Part shown: one piece after another, positions 14,401-29,400 of the stretch
How positions within the stretch are numbered: the stretch's first letter is position 1
Layout of the letters: every line of letters starts with the position of its first letter
Assembly (NCBI RefSeq): GCF_963662255.1
Contig: NC_085049.1
Location: 63,535,158 to 63,599,157 of the forward strand
Source: Cinclus cinclus
Lineage: Eukaryota > Chordata > Aves > Passeriformes > Cinclidae
DNA length: 64,000 nucleotides
Reading direction: 5' to 3'
Position numbers and translations under genes: made by a program
Notes under the pieces: generated by a model
Told to the model about the DNA's origin: nothing
Database searches by the model: none
The model's input: the letters and a program-made list of their open reading frames with translations, nothing else

Positions 14401-17400
14401 CCGTTTCAGATATATCACAAATAGCTACTTTTTATTAAACTTGTTTAACTTTAAAAGCTCACACACTACCTAACAGCTGGGGCTTGCAGACTGCAGCACA
14501 CTGACTTTGTGATCTGACTTTGTGATAGTAACAATATCTGGAAACAGGCCACTGAGTATGCCAATATGTTTGCATAAGAATAAGAGAGGTACTGAATCTA
14601 TTACAAGATCATTAAAAAAACAGAAAGTACTTTTTTTCTAAAATGTCATCACATCATTTATATCATTAACAAACAAACAAAACTTAGAGAAAGAAAGAGA
14701 GATATTGCTAATTAGTCAGCAAAATGTCACTTGTGGACACTTAACAGTAGGGTCAGTGCACTGGATCGAAGCCCCAAGCCAAGGCAATGGAGTACCTTCC
14801 TGCAGGATTCTGTCCCTTTCCCAAAGGAACTCAATCCAAATATGAAACAGCATGGGGGTCCAAAGACCTCACACCTGCTAAACCTCAGGCAAACTTTACG
14901 GAGTTACTTAGCTGAGAATTTGGTGCTATAAGCATTTGCTACTTTTCCTCCAACTATAGCTGCTCAAGACAAATATGCAGTTCACGAAGACAAATAAAAC
15001 CATCAGAGAAGCCCCCTGAAATTTTCATTTGCATAATGCACCAAACCATAATTACTTCAAATTAAGAATGTCAGAACAAACACTGAACATGTGCATCCCT
15101 GCATCTAGCTAATTACAGGAGAGAAAAGAGAACATTTCTGAAAAGTCTCTAATAGAAGCTTTCAACACAAGTGTGACATTTCACAGTACAAAATCTGTTT
15201 CATTCTGTCACTGACAGAATGAGATTCTTTATGAAACCATAAGATAGATAGTTTAGAAATTTTATTCCATGCACAGATGTCACCTCAGATAACTTTCATT
15301 CTACTTTTAATGGAAAACATTTGTTTCAGGACTGTGCAAGAGGAAGCTCTGCCCTCCTCTGATGCATCCTGTGTCATTTCAATACTCTACTGGAGTCTGC
15401 AGCAGGACAAACGTTTTCCATATTCTTCAGTTACGCCTCCATCTTAAGAAAGTAAGGCTAAAAATTGCTGTTAAGATAATACCCTAAATTCATAGGGGAA
15501 GAGAGGAAGAAAAAAGTCAATCAAAGATCACTAATGAGAGATTTTCAGAGGAAATTTTATCTTCCTGAGATAAAGGAGAACTGGGATATAGCAGAACTCT
15601 GTGAGAAATGGAAAATTCTAGCTTCTCATGTTGCTCAACATTTTCTTTTGAAGCTCCATTTGAAGCCATCATCCCTACATTTTAGTAGAAAAAAAAAAAA
15701 ATCTAGATTCTGGAACAGTCTGACTAAAGTGATATTTGCAAGCCATACTGGGAGCGTGAAGGAGCTGGGTACAAGTTAAAGCAGATCTAAGACAAGCCCA
15801 GACTGGAAAGTGGTGCTGCAGGGAAAGAGCAAAGTTTGCTTTGCCTTTCCCAAAAGCAGAAGCCCTGCAGAGAGCAGTGTAGAAACAAAGAGGCCAGAAT
15901 GGATCCAGGGCCAGTACAGCTGCACTGTGTTGGTGCTGTGCCTGAGCTAACAAGCTGAAACAGAGGGTGAAGCAATACTCAGCTGAGGCTCTAGACCATT
16001 CTGTCTTAGGTGGTCTCTACAAGGCAATAGGCTGCAACACGTGGACTTTCTCAGTCAGCGTCTCCACACTGCCTTCCACCAAAGGGGTACCTACACTGTA
16101 ATTAAACTCATTTCAACTTCCAAGAATTTCTTTATTTCTCACATACCATCTTCCGCATTTTGAACATCTTCAACCTGGCTACTGATACTGTTCCTGTCCT
16201 TTTGTGCCCAATTTGGCACATTAAATGAAAACCAGAATTAGTATTATCTAAAGAATAAGTAATACTCTTAGAGCCAAAACAAATGACACAGACCAATGAT
16301 GTTTTTCAGAGGATGAGATAGAGAGGAGAGGAAGACCTGTGGATTAGAAAAGGAAATGGAAAACTAAAAAAAGTGATCACTTACCAGTCGGTGAAGTATG
16401 TCATCATTTTTCTTGTAATGTGGAAAAGGAAACCAGCTTCTAAAAAACTCAACTAGTTTTGACAGGATGCCTTGCTGAAAGAAACAGAAATTACTCCAAT
16501 TAAAAAAAAACCAACAAAAATCAAAGCAAAAAATTAAATAAATAACAGCAGACAATGTCTTTATTTCTGCATTTGATTTTCTTGTTAACTCAGACCAAGT
16601 ACCTGTGAGGAAGTTTCACTTACTGTGTCTGGCCTAATTTCAGAGTACACTAAGAGAACATCTGCTTCCCGTCGGTTTGCTTGTGAACAAGAGAATAAAA
16701 TAAAACCTTCAGTAACCCCACCTATTTGGAACATAATAGATTGTTATGTTGCTCTGTTAAAAATAACTACAGCTAAGATTAGATTGATCTCAAGTTGGCA
16801 GCTACTTCATTGATATAAAAGACTTTCTCTCTCCTGGGGGATAAAACCCCAAAGCTTCAATGACTGACAGGCTGAAGAAAAGTGAAAGACCAGAACAGGA
16901 ACAACCTCTCCTCAGCTTCCCATTGCAGCCTGAGAACAAGCTCCAGAGGAGTTGTAAACAGAGACAGGGAAAGTGACAGTAAGAGGAGGAAATGCCCCAA
17001 AACCCCCCTGTCCACACCAGTGTGTGCCACCAGGTACTTTGTCTCTATGCTGCTTCCCACACAACCTAAATTCACACTTTTGTCTGAGCTGTAAACATAA
17101 CTTCAGATGCCACTAATAGAGGGCCTCCCTCTCAGTCATCACACATTCTACTCATGTGTCTTCCTAAAACAAGATACATGATCGATTATAACTGAATAGA
17201 TGCATGGTTTTGCTTCAGTCTGCAGCCAATCAATGAACAAAAAATGTGCAGCTTTTGACACACCATTCTACCTACTTTCCTCATGCTGAACTGACAGGAA
17301 GTATTTTTCAAAATATTTAGTTATAAATATTTTATTAATTCTGAGGCCCTGTCTCAATCTTCAGACTGTTGACATGTAATACAATCAAAATGTAATTGAT

Positions 17401-20400
17401 AAAATGTATGTAAAAAAAAACTGTGAAGTGCTTACATTTTGCGGCATACTGTTTCAAAATAATAAAACAAAACTCCATACTGATTCTAAAAGGTGACAGC
17501 TTCTGTTTCTCCCTTGTTTGGGTTTTTTCCCATTTTTTATTCCCCTCTTGTTTGTATTTTGCTTGTTTTTCCCCCCAACTACAAATGGGAAATAGAAGAA
17601 CAAACCCAAGCAACAGGAGCTCAGAGTTTTGTAGTTAACCTGTGACCAGCCTGACGGCCTTCTGAGAGGCAGTGTGACCAGTCTGGTGCAGCAAGCCAGG
17701 GCAGAACAGCCTTAATGTCAAGAACTGTTTCAGGCTCTTATACTGTCTAAGGCTCTTATGCTTACACAGTTTTTGAAATAACTTATTTTGGTGCCCATTT
17801 AAGTAATCTAACTCAAGCTTTTCTTTACAAATATCTCATCTTTCTGTGTACAGTTAGATTTTGAGATCTATGCCACAAGGAAGTGTTTTTAAGTCAGTGA
17901 AGAGGTAAACCAGTAACAGGGATCTTATAATGATAGGTCTTCCCGAAACACTGACATCATCGTGGTTTAATAGGAGGAGCTATCCCAGCAATTCACACTT
18001 AAAGACTATGGAATAAATCCAAGTGATTGTATTTTGATATTGCTCAAGGGCAAGGACATAAGTCAGAAGAATGTCACTAACTGCAGCACAAGATAATCTT
18101 TCAAGTTTCTTCCAGAGTGGTGCAAAAAGAAATAAAATTTTCTAATTGCAACACTGTAGAAAATTGAAATTAAATGAACAAAGGTCTTGTTCTCCATTTG
18201 AATTTCAGACAGGTATTTCACTGAAAAATACTTTTCCCTCTACACTGAAAGCAGGGGAGGAAAGAGTAATCCATTTAATTTAAGAATATGCCTCTTGAAT
18301 CCTATAATTTTCAACTGCTTAGCCTTTTGTAAGTCTTTGGATTTTTATAAATGAACATTTAAAGCTACACCAAGGATAGTTTCACACTGCTACCAGCTCA
18401 CTAAGCTAGACTGTGGAATTACTGAAAAATACCCTAGCGTGCTACATGAGCAATCTTTTAGTTTATTCTCCATGGCTTTGCTTAAAAATAAAGATCTGAG
18501 CTTGAATAAACATTCAATAGGCAAGTCAGTGCTTGAAAATACAAAACAAGACAATCCACTGTCTTGGGCTGTGACCCAACAGAGTACACCAACACAGTGA
18601 ATTATTCACATCCTTGGAATAGTGTCTCACAGTTTGCATTCCCATTGGGAGTGTTACTGACAAGTAAAACTGCTTTCACCAACACACAAGTCAGGTCCTG
18701 TTTCCAATGCTTCTGGAGTATTCTTACAGCTTTAGAACAACACTCAGTCAAACTCTGTAAACTAAATAACAATGATGCATAACTCCTATAATTTAAAAAA
18801 ATACTAGCATAGTACGTGTACATTTTAGGTAAATTATTTTGAATCTAAAAAAGAATTCTAAGGACTATCTCTCCTTTGTAGAGAAATTCTTCAGAAGAAG
18901 ATAATGCTATACATTGAATACTTTGCATTGAGTGGGTGGGAAGCCCTAGACAAAGGCAAAGGACTGGTCCCTTTGCCATCCCACACCAGGTCACCTGCAC
19001 AGCTACTCAGGGCTAGCCCCAGCGCAATTCTCAGAAGCTGCCTCCAGCATCAGCTCTGTTCTAATGACAAAATATCATCATATCTAAGGTGGGACAAGGG
19101 CACAGCAGTCTAGGAAAATGGCTGAGAAAGGAAAGATGTAAATGGGAAGTGATAAATTCTGTAAAGATCAAGCAGAATTACCCAAATGGGATTTAATTCC
19201 AGAAAACAAGTCTAGGAGCTCTTACTAGCAGTGCTTTTGAGTATCAAGTGATCATGAGATCAGGACTTTAGCTGTAACTTTCCCCATAGATTGGCACAGC
19301 CAGGAACACTGCACCTACAATTACTATGCTAAATCACATCTCCATAATTCTTCAGATGGGAGCTTGGCATTTCATCAGCCCCCAGAACACAACCTTAAAA
19401 CACCTTTACAGCTTTTTAACTCAGTATTCATTAAGACCATATTCCAATAAAAACAAAAAGGCCAAGAAACCACCACCAAAATCACATGTCCTGAGAAGTA
19501 TTTAAAATGTGCTTCAAATTCAACCGGTGCCTCTGCATTTCCTTATGCCTGAACCATGAGCTCTGCTTGGCAGGACAGCTAGACACAACAGAAATATTTG
19601 TATCAGTCCCTAGGAACTTTTTCTTCCATTTTTTCAGCCCTGAAGATCCCCAAGTAGAACTTTGCTGCACCAAATTCTTGCTGCGTGTCACCTGCTTTCA
19701 GCTGCACAAGGTTTCCACTTGACTGAACACAAGAGGAGGAAATGATCTCAACTCAAAGACAAAGCAATACTGCAGCTTTACATTTTTATCTTAAGAAAGT
19801 GTTTAAGGCATTTGGAAACTTGCTTTTCAGAACAGAAGGAAAGCGATATACACTTACAGTGTGGAACAGCATCTGCTCCCTGTCATCATAGTTACATCAA
19901 GCCTCAAGGAAGATCATTTCATATTAGGACTGTGGGTAGGTACATATTCAGAAGTCAGAAACCATTTATTTTTCCAGACATTTTATCATTTCAGTAGATT
20001 AGGCCAGTGAAGGCCAAGAGAAGGGAAATGGTAATAGTCTCATGCAAAACTGAGGAAATGACTGGATAGGAATGCAAAATACTTGTCTGTATGTCATAAA
20101 AAAGTTGCAACAAAGCCTCAGATCCTCCTAAATACAGTCTACTTTTCTAAATGTGTGGCCAGCTGCCTCTCCCTCATTTTCTTTCCTATTGAGATACCCT
20201 ACCAAAATGCGACACAGAAATCAAATGACAAAACCAGACTCTCTGACATCAGATTACAAAAGAAAAGTGTTAACTCTTCCCAACTGGCACTGGAATTTGC
20301 AGCAGGAACAACCTATGACAGTTTATCACTAAAAATTACACACAGGTTTCTTCCTCATTTCCACTATGTATCCTTGTCTAGACAGAGATGAGACAATGTG

Positions 20401-23400
20401 AACATCACCTATTGTTTGTAAGAAATGGATAGCCCATTTTCACACACCCACTCCTTCAAGTTGCAAGGCAAACCATGAAGAATTACTTCTACATCTGACA
20501 CAATCCTGGAGGAATTGCTGCCAACACAATAAAATTAAGTGTAAAATGCTTGAGGGGAAGGGAGGGGGAAAAAACAGAATACCTGAGGTCTTTAAAAGTG
20601 GTATATCTTACTACTTTTGAGGTTCTTAACCCCACAGCATTTTGGTATAAAAGTCAGTGGAAATTATATACACAAATGCAATATCACACTGATATTCTGA
20701 CTGCCACAAAAGTAACTATGCAAAATAATGTAGCTGACAGTCCATGCATTACTTCATAGTAATCAAGAGAGTATCAACCAATGAAATGTCAACCTATTTT
20801 TTAATTAACAGTGAGCAAATGTTAACATTTGATAAATAAATAAGCAAACATTTAATCAAAGTCTCCCTATATTAAGTCAGAATAGATATCTTCAGTGCAA
20901 ATACACCACAAAACAGCCATTAGCTTTAAAGAGAAAACATATTTTCGAGCAGTTTATTGAGGGTTATGGTGAGTGCCAGCTGACAATTCTGAAAAACAAA
21001 AGTGGTAGACCTAATATTTCCATGAATACTTCTAAAGGTAGCTCAGAATAAATAAAATTGTGAGCTAAATCATTATTTAAATTCAGCCTTTCTTTGTAAC
21101 CAGTAATAGAAACAATCATTATTAGAAATGCAATAACTATCCACATCAACCATCTCGTTCAGAATGGTTACTGCATTTCTACTTCCCAGAAATCCTTTCT
21201 TAATATGTTTTGTCACAGACTAAGCTATACTTAGCAACTGAATGCCTGGGAAGGGCTGGAAACTATAAATATTCTGTTCTAGAAAATTACAGGTTCTATT
21301 CCCAGAATGTCATGCTAAGCTAACATAATAAGATCCCCTACATAAGATAATTTTCAACACTCAAAAAATTATTTATCAAAACTTCTTGCTTCCCTAGCTT
21401 ACAGAAGTGCAAAGAAACACTTCAAACTATACTGATTAACCATGACTTCAAGATATGACAACGGGCTGAGGTTCATTGTCTGGGGGTTTTTGCCTTTGTT
21501 TTTTTAAATACAGGAAGTGATTTCTCTCTGTTCTGATTTCTCCTATTTGTGAAGCAATGAGATCTCTTGTGAGAAGATAAATACTCAGCAACAGGAGAGT
21601 GCTCACCTTCTGGGCAGCTTGCACAGTCTGCTCCCTTTGGCTTTCTGCTGCTGCACATTGCTCTGCCTTCTGTGACACTGAGGAACATACTTCAAAGTCT
21701 GTGTGTCCCAAATCCTGCAGATATTGGTACAGTGGGGAATTCTGAAAAGGGAGTTATAAAAAGGAAAACAAAAACAATGTTAAAAATCATTCCGTGTTTC
21801 CCACAAAACACCACTGTGAATTCAGCAACCACACAACCAGCAATGAATGGATTGAGAAATGGAAAAAAAAATTAGAAAAAGGCTCCTGTTCTCTCCAAGG
21901 ATGGCACTAGTATTCTGGCTAAAAGAAGTCCCACAGCACCCAAACAAAAAAAAAAACTCAACTTTTTAAAACTGCTGGCAAAACGAATGATTTACAGACA
22001 GTCCTTAATAAAACAGAAAAAGTATGGAATTCTAACAGTGATATTTAGAAAGAATGAATATTTATCTATATAGATCTGAAAAATATCATCTGCACCAGGT
22101 ATCTAGATTTACTTAGCTCTTATTGTCCAGTTTACAACTACATATATGGCAGTATCTAGGACATATTTGATGGAAACAATACCTAGGATAACTCCAGTTC
22201 TACTCAGGACACGTAAAGAGACTTCATTTTTAAGAGAAACTCTCACCAATCTGTCTGATACAGCCTAGTTAGGCAGGGATTAATTTTGACCCCTGAAAAA
22301 TTTTATTAATGACAGTATGCAAACACTATCCAACTGCATTGAAAGAACAACAACATTTTAATTTAACATACTATCAACCAAAATACTGTATATAAAGAGT
22401 AAAAACTTTACAGTAAATGATGCACAATTGTGGAGGCCTGCAGAAATAACCACCAACAGAACACCCACCAGTAACTGTTACGCCAACTACCATTAACTTA
22501 CTGGTGCAAGTTGTGAAGGGGCCCACTTAATTCTGACTATGCACCAGCACAGCACAATCTCAGACTGCTTGCCATGAAATACTGCTTGGAAGCCATCATT
22601 CATACCAGCTGAACAAATTAACTTGTTACCTTTAGGAATGTTGTTAACCCTATCACCAAAGTGCTATTTTAATCCCTCTTATCTATTTAAAGCATGCAAA
22701 ATCATACTTGTGTTTACTCTGTTTCAGTTACTCATAACAGATTCAGCATCTAGTCATTACCTGAAACTTAAATATTTGTACCAACTCACAAGTACTGACA
22801 ATCACACTCACCCACAATGACAATGATTGTGCAAAACACTAGGATGGGTTAATGACTCATTTCCTTGTGAGAATATTTCCAGTGTGACAACACAGTCCTA
22901 TATTTTTTTCCAACTACCCTTCTTCCATGGCTGAGTACTTTTTCAAAATGCATCCAACTCTAATTAAACTCTGCTGTTCTGGACTGGCAAGTTTCTCTGA
23001 GGTAGAACATGCTATTTTACTGGAATTCCTTAATTAAAATGGAAGAGGAAATGTAATACACTAGAATACTTGTTCTATTTAAGACACTGTTAAATTCATC
23101 GCATAACTGCAGGACAAAACTGAGAATATGCACTGATATGCATAACCTTGTCTTCTTAAAATAGCTTTCATTTAGAGTCAGGCTGTGCACTTCCACACCT
23201 GGAACAACCTAAGCACCTCCACACAAGAACTTTTAGGGTGGCATGAAATTTTCCCCATTTAGATGAAGACACGGACAAAGCAGTGGGTGAACAGAGAATA
23301 TTTTCTTCAAAAATCATAGTTATAAGGCTCGCTGCAGACAGAACTTCAAGGAAATAATATCTAGGCTCTTGGCAAACCTGACCATCATCTTGACCATACT

Positions 23401-26400
23401 TGCCACGAGCAAGGCCAGCCATTATATGACACATGATTATTCTTGTACTTTATTGGCACTCATCAACATACAGACAGCTGGAAAAATAACCCAAAAATAC
23501 CAAAGAGCTTTTCTGCTATTATCTCAGGGTGCATCTTTCTTTGGAGTCCACGATGAGGTAATTTTTAAAAAGTTGATCAAGGAAACAGGCCTATTGCTAT
23601 TTAGATTAGTTCCTCACAAAAATGGACAAAGAAAGGCAGAATGAGAGGTAGAGACAGCCAGAGACTACCCACTGACAACAGAATGATCTAAAATCCTGAA
23701 AGCTATCACTAGTAAGTGAAATATGACATAGATGCAAGAATGCCCCAATCCTTCCCTTATACTGGTTACCTGGCTACATGACAACTTTCCATCTAACTGT
23801 AATTAGTAGGTTTTCTACTCTACAGAAACAGTAAAAGATACACAATGTCTCCAAATGTTAATGAAATTTCAGGTCCTAACTAGGAAGAATAATTTTATTT
23901 GTTCTTGTAATTAAGGTAGAACATGGGCACCTTACTAATTATAAATCCCTTCTGACTCACTCTTAGAAGGCTTTTACATGATCTTGTAATGGCTAAGTTA
24001 ACACTTTTTTATCCCTGTTCAGAAATGGAAATCAGTTTTCTGACTATTAGCTAAGGAAATGAAAATGAATTAAAATTTAACATGAATGTTATTCCTTTAA
24101 GTAGATAATGGGTCTTCTCTTTCAGTTTCTCGGAAAGTACTTGGGCTACAAAATCTTCCTCTAACAGATTTCTTTGGCTCCACATGCTTTGTCTATCCCA
24201 TTCTTTCCAAAATATTATTAGCAGAACTTACTTGCATATTGGAAAAATCCTGTATTTTTATAAACTTTAATGATCAAGAACTATGCTGTGACTAAAATTC
24301 CTTATGTAAGTAAAACCACCATTGTTCCCCTTTCTGAAACCATTCGAAGCCCATGTGGGTAAAGAAAGCAATGAATAAGAAGTGGGTTGAGGCCCTTCTG
24401 AAATTAAATTACTGGGAATCTTAACAAACTAATCACAAAAATCTTCCATTGAGAATGAAGTCTCTTGTGTAGCACAGGCAGCTTCACATTTGGCTTAGAA
24501 AAATCTGAAGATTACATTCCTATTAGAAATCCCACAGATGGCATACATACATTAATCTATGCTAACATAAACCCACACTATTTATTTATTTATTTATTGT
24601 ATTTCATTTCCTACTGCCTAACAAGCCTGTCACTTGCAAAGCTGTGTGGTCTGTATAACTCATGGCTGCCTATAATCAAAAGAGGAAAACATGGAGGATG
24701 TTTCCACCAATCTATACATAATATCTCCCATGATATGTAAGTAATGTCTAGTAAAACCATTAAAGCAATTTTTAAAAGTGAAAGGATAGATTTTATGTAT
24801 GGACATTCATACACAACTTTCAATATTATCAAGGAATCAGAAAATTATTAAATATGCAACTACACAACTGCAATGTGATACCATTAAAATGTCCTATTTT
24901 GTATATCGTGCTTCAGTACAAGAGACAGAAGTATTACACTTAATGCTTACAAAGCATGTTTCATCCTCACAAAGTTCTAATAGCAATAATTAAATCTCAT
25001 CATGTGCCTTATGTATCACAAATTATAGCTCTGAGTTTTTAGCTTAGATCCTTACCCAAACCTCTCACTCCTAAAAGCCTTCTTTCCCATAAAGACACGC
25101 ACATATTCTAGAACATGCACTTCTAACTGTGAGAAAAGTTCCTTGGTTTCAACTCATGCTGTTGTTCATTAGAACTGTCAGGCTCAGCTGCTTTCACCTG
25201 CAAACATCACGATAATATTAAAAATATATACTTCTTGGTTGGGGAAAATAGGAGGCCTCTGCCTTGTTCCCTCTCATTTATTTTTTTTTTCCCCAGAATT
25301 CATACATTCCTTTTTACAACAGTCCAACATTAAAAAGGAAAAGATAAAGCAAAAAAAAAAAAAAAAAGCAAAAGAGCTTTTACATTTCTGCATGTGATAT
25401 AAATGCTGCACTTTCATTTCAAGAAATTCAGGATACACCAGAAAGTTTATTCTTGCAAGCAGTAATAGGGGGTCATAAAAAAAAAATTAGACTTGTGAAA
25501 AAGCTTCTATATTAGAATGTGAGGTAAAGGGACAGCAAGTTTGTTTCAGTGGATGGCATGAAGAGGGAATTTCAAATATAAAATCCCATCTTCCTATTAA
25601 TACAGCATATTATTCTAGAGGAATCTATTCTGAGTACTTTTGAATTCTTACTTTTAACCACTCTAGAATCATTAGTATTATTCCCATTTGACAGTCAGGT
25701 TCATTTGTTTATTTCTAGTTGTCTCTGGCAGAATGACATGGTAGTGAATAATGTACAAAGTAGAGAGGGAATTTTAAAAAATAATTAAGCTTATGTTACC
25801 ATCATACTATCAGTTACTGACAGGAAATATTATCTAAAGTAAGTGATACCAAAACAATGTTTTTCAGTAATGTGCTGTATTTATTTCTAAGGTTTCCTCC
25901 AAGCTGCTGCCACTTCTTATGCCACCTTCCGAGACACGGGAGACAGGGATCACATTTACGGCCAGGGCATTTTTAAAAATTATGTTAATTGTCCAAAATG
26001 AGTGCTGGAAATGAAACAGTTCCAGAACAGACAGACGACTAAAAGCCATTCTTCCTTGCTGTACTTTATACAGATTATGTATGAAAAAACTTGTTAACAA
26101 GTGAAGCTAGATTGTCAGAAACAGCTGATGTACTGAGTAGGAAAAAGGTTTTTGAAAGTTTGAAGAATCAAAGTTTTCTATGCACTCAGCAGAGACCAAC
26201 AAAACAAACACTTATCTTTTTATGACTTTTGTAATTTACTATAGTAATACTGCAAAGTCATTCAATTGTAACCATTTACAGGACCATATAGGTTTACTGA
26301 AGCTCCCATTAACAGGATCAAGAAAGAAAATCCTTTCTTCTTCATTCACAATTCCATGAGCATATTTATTTTAGATCCATATGGCTAAAAATTATTTCAC

Positions 26401-29400
26401 TGACATATATATGTTTAATTACAATTCTCCTTTTTTCATTGCTGAAAGTAGTTGAGACTCATTCTAAACCCAAGTTATATTTTGCAGGATTAAAGAACAG
26501 TCCACTAAATTACTGTGGGTCTTTAACACGTCCCCAGCGCTTGTTTTAATGGAGCACTGACTTGGGTTAGGAAAAAAACACCTAAACTGAAGACTAATCA
26601 CTGTGTTTGCAATTATAAGACAGTAAAAATAAAAAAAAAAAATCAAAATCAAGGCTAACACTAAAAGATAATAAAACATGTCATTGCTTTCTACTAAGTG
26701 ATGGAAAGGCTGTATTAGTAGAGAATTCCCTAGCCTCAGAAAAGAATTTGCTTTGGATAGATAAATACTCAAATACTTGCATCTATTACAGCTTTGCAAG
26801 CACACTTTAATATTTGAGGTATTTTGTGCATATTCTGAGAAAAACCTTTGCCAGCACACATCAGACTAAGACAGTGTTAGCTTTCATAGCCTAGCTACAA
26901 CAGCAGATGAAAATCAAAACCACACCCAGTTAGTTTTGCTGATGCATCATGATCTAAATGACTCAGGATTTCTCCAATAAAGACAGAGGCTTCCCTCACC
27001 CACCTTCTTTTCTGTGATACAATTTGCTACTTAGTAGCTAGTGAAACAGATTTACCTTTGAAATAGTATTTAATGACATTGGACAGAATAAGAGGCTTAA
27101 AGATCTCCTCTTAAAATACGGATTTGTTCAAAGCTAAGGTTTCCAATATGTCAAAACACACTGTGAGAGCATAAGCCACCTACAAAACAACTACAAATTA
27201 TAAATTATCATCTTAAAACCCCAAAAGATTAAACATTTCTACCAGAATGTTAGCAAATGCTAAGGTATGCTGAACACGTGGCTAAACTCAGAACAAATCA
27301 CCAGTATTGAAATCTCCCCTGTTTCAAAACAGATCTGAAAAAGTTGAGCTAACACTCACAGACAGTGCGATCTTTGTCTCCCGGAGGAGCGTATTCCATT
27401 TTTCTCTTTGGTACTGCTCCCATGCACCTGAGAGAATCTCGCCCACCTCCCCGTTTCTTTCTGCTTGTCCCTCCAGGATGATCTGAGACGAGGATGAGAA
27501 GAAGCCGTCGGTGTAACTGCACCTGTGTCCCTGCACAGTGGCATTTTCCTCACAGCATCAGCGGATGCAGTTTGAAATTTCCCAGGATCATGCGATTTCT
27601 CCTGACTAATGTTGCTTTCTAACTGGGAGGAGGGAGATGAGGATGACAGATTGCTAAAGGCTTTTAAAAAGATGCTGCTTGAAAGAATTATTGCACATTG
27701 ATCTCCTGTTCAGCCATTAATAAGACTTTCCAAGCAACTGTATTTAAAAGCCTTGGTCATATTCTCCTGGCTGGTAACCACCTCCTCCTGAGCACCGACT
27801 GACAAAAAGCCAGGCGCTGCTGACAGGGCTAATATTAGACAATGACTTCAAGGCAGCCAAAGAGTCATTTAGATTTCCTATTCTGCCTTCCCTGCCACAG
27901 CAGCACTATTGCTTGGTTTCTCCAGCACTACTGTATCATCTGATTTACAAATAGGCTCTGAGAACTACTTTAAAGCCATTAATCTATTACTGTTCCCAGA
28001 TATTTTTTGATGCACAGTATCTTGACCAGTGACAGGACTCAGCGTAGGAGGGTGGCATGGGGCTGTGTCAGGGTAGGTTTGGGTTGGATATCAGGAGAGA
28101 ATCTTTCACCTCATGGGTGGCTGAGTACTGAAGCAGGCTCCTCAGGAAGGTGGCCATGTCATCAGGCCTGTCTGAGTCCAGGAAGCATTTGGAAAATGCT
28201 CTCAGGACCATGATGTGATTATTGGGGTGTCCTACATGGGGCCTGGAGTTGGGCTTGATGACCCAGTTGGGTCCCTTTCAACTCAGTATATTCTATTATA
28301 TGTACCTATTTTGCATGGACTCATGTGTCCTCAAGAGTTTGGGAAGTTTTACAGTATATTTCTGTATCATTGTATCTCTGACATGGGAATGGTCTTTCTT
28401 TTGCATTGTACAGAAGGTGGTTGCACATTACTGTCATCATGGAAAAGCATTACAAAAAATATTACATACTAGACAAAGCACTGAAATTCACTGAGAGCTC
28501 TGCACTGTTCACCCATTCATCAAAAGTGGACCAGCAAATGCAGGTGAAAAGCTGAGCAGGTCCTTTCTGACAGAGATGAAAAAGAGTGGAAAAACTGCAA
28601 GTAAAAGCGGTAAACGTTACTGTCCCTGAAGGACAAGGTAACAAGCCAGCTGACTCTGTACCTGGAGATTTGGGTGGGAAGTCACTCATCATGCTGGTTA
28701 TCAGACTAGGCTGATGATACAGCAAGGCTGGTTTGCTTTATATCAGTCACTAACTCACAGATTTACTCCTTCATTTACATTCAAAACTCAATTAATTAAT
28801 TATTGAATCTGACTGGCAAACGAGTGGAATATTTATGATACATTTTTGAAACCTCTTTAAAACATTAGCTTCAAATAATCAACTTATCTATTACAGATCA
28901 TGTAAATTCTTACTCCTGATGAAAACACACTGTGCAAACATATTTACTGAAGAGAAAAGCATTCATGAAACAAAAGGCAGTCACATTATGAAGATTAAAA
29001 GAAAACTATACTGAGTAATTCTTTCCATTCCAGTGTCTCAAGGAAGCTGGTTCATGACTTGAAGTTGTAAGAGGAGTACTGCAGTTTTAACCCTCTGTAA
29101 ATGACTCCAGAGCAACTAAAACAGAGGAAGATTAAAAAACAGACTTCAAAATTTACCCTGAATCAGCAGGTACTTTCATCTTAAAATTTTCTATTAAAAA
29201 TAGTAATGGCAATATAGATTTACAGACTACATGATCCATATAAAACTTTTATCTATCTGTTCTGATATCCAGAAATGCTTGATGAGTTTGACTTGGCCTC
29301 TGCAACAACCAGACTGTTCTTCACATAGTTTTAAGATTGACGTTTATTTTATTTTCTCTCTGGTATCACCTGCTCCCAGTCATCTGATGAAAAGGAGCAA

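Noticed and set aside
15201..15221. Perfect inverted repeat CATTCTGTCA-C-TGACAGAATG
   Set aside because: Too short to assign a function, with a 1-nt loop that cannot form a stable hairpin; likely chance or a binding-site palindrome.
26464..26859. 131-codon minus-strand ORF
   Set aside because: Low-complexity, Ile/Phe/Leu/Tyr-rich translation of AT-rich intron; no recognisable domain or splice context.
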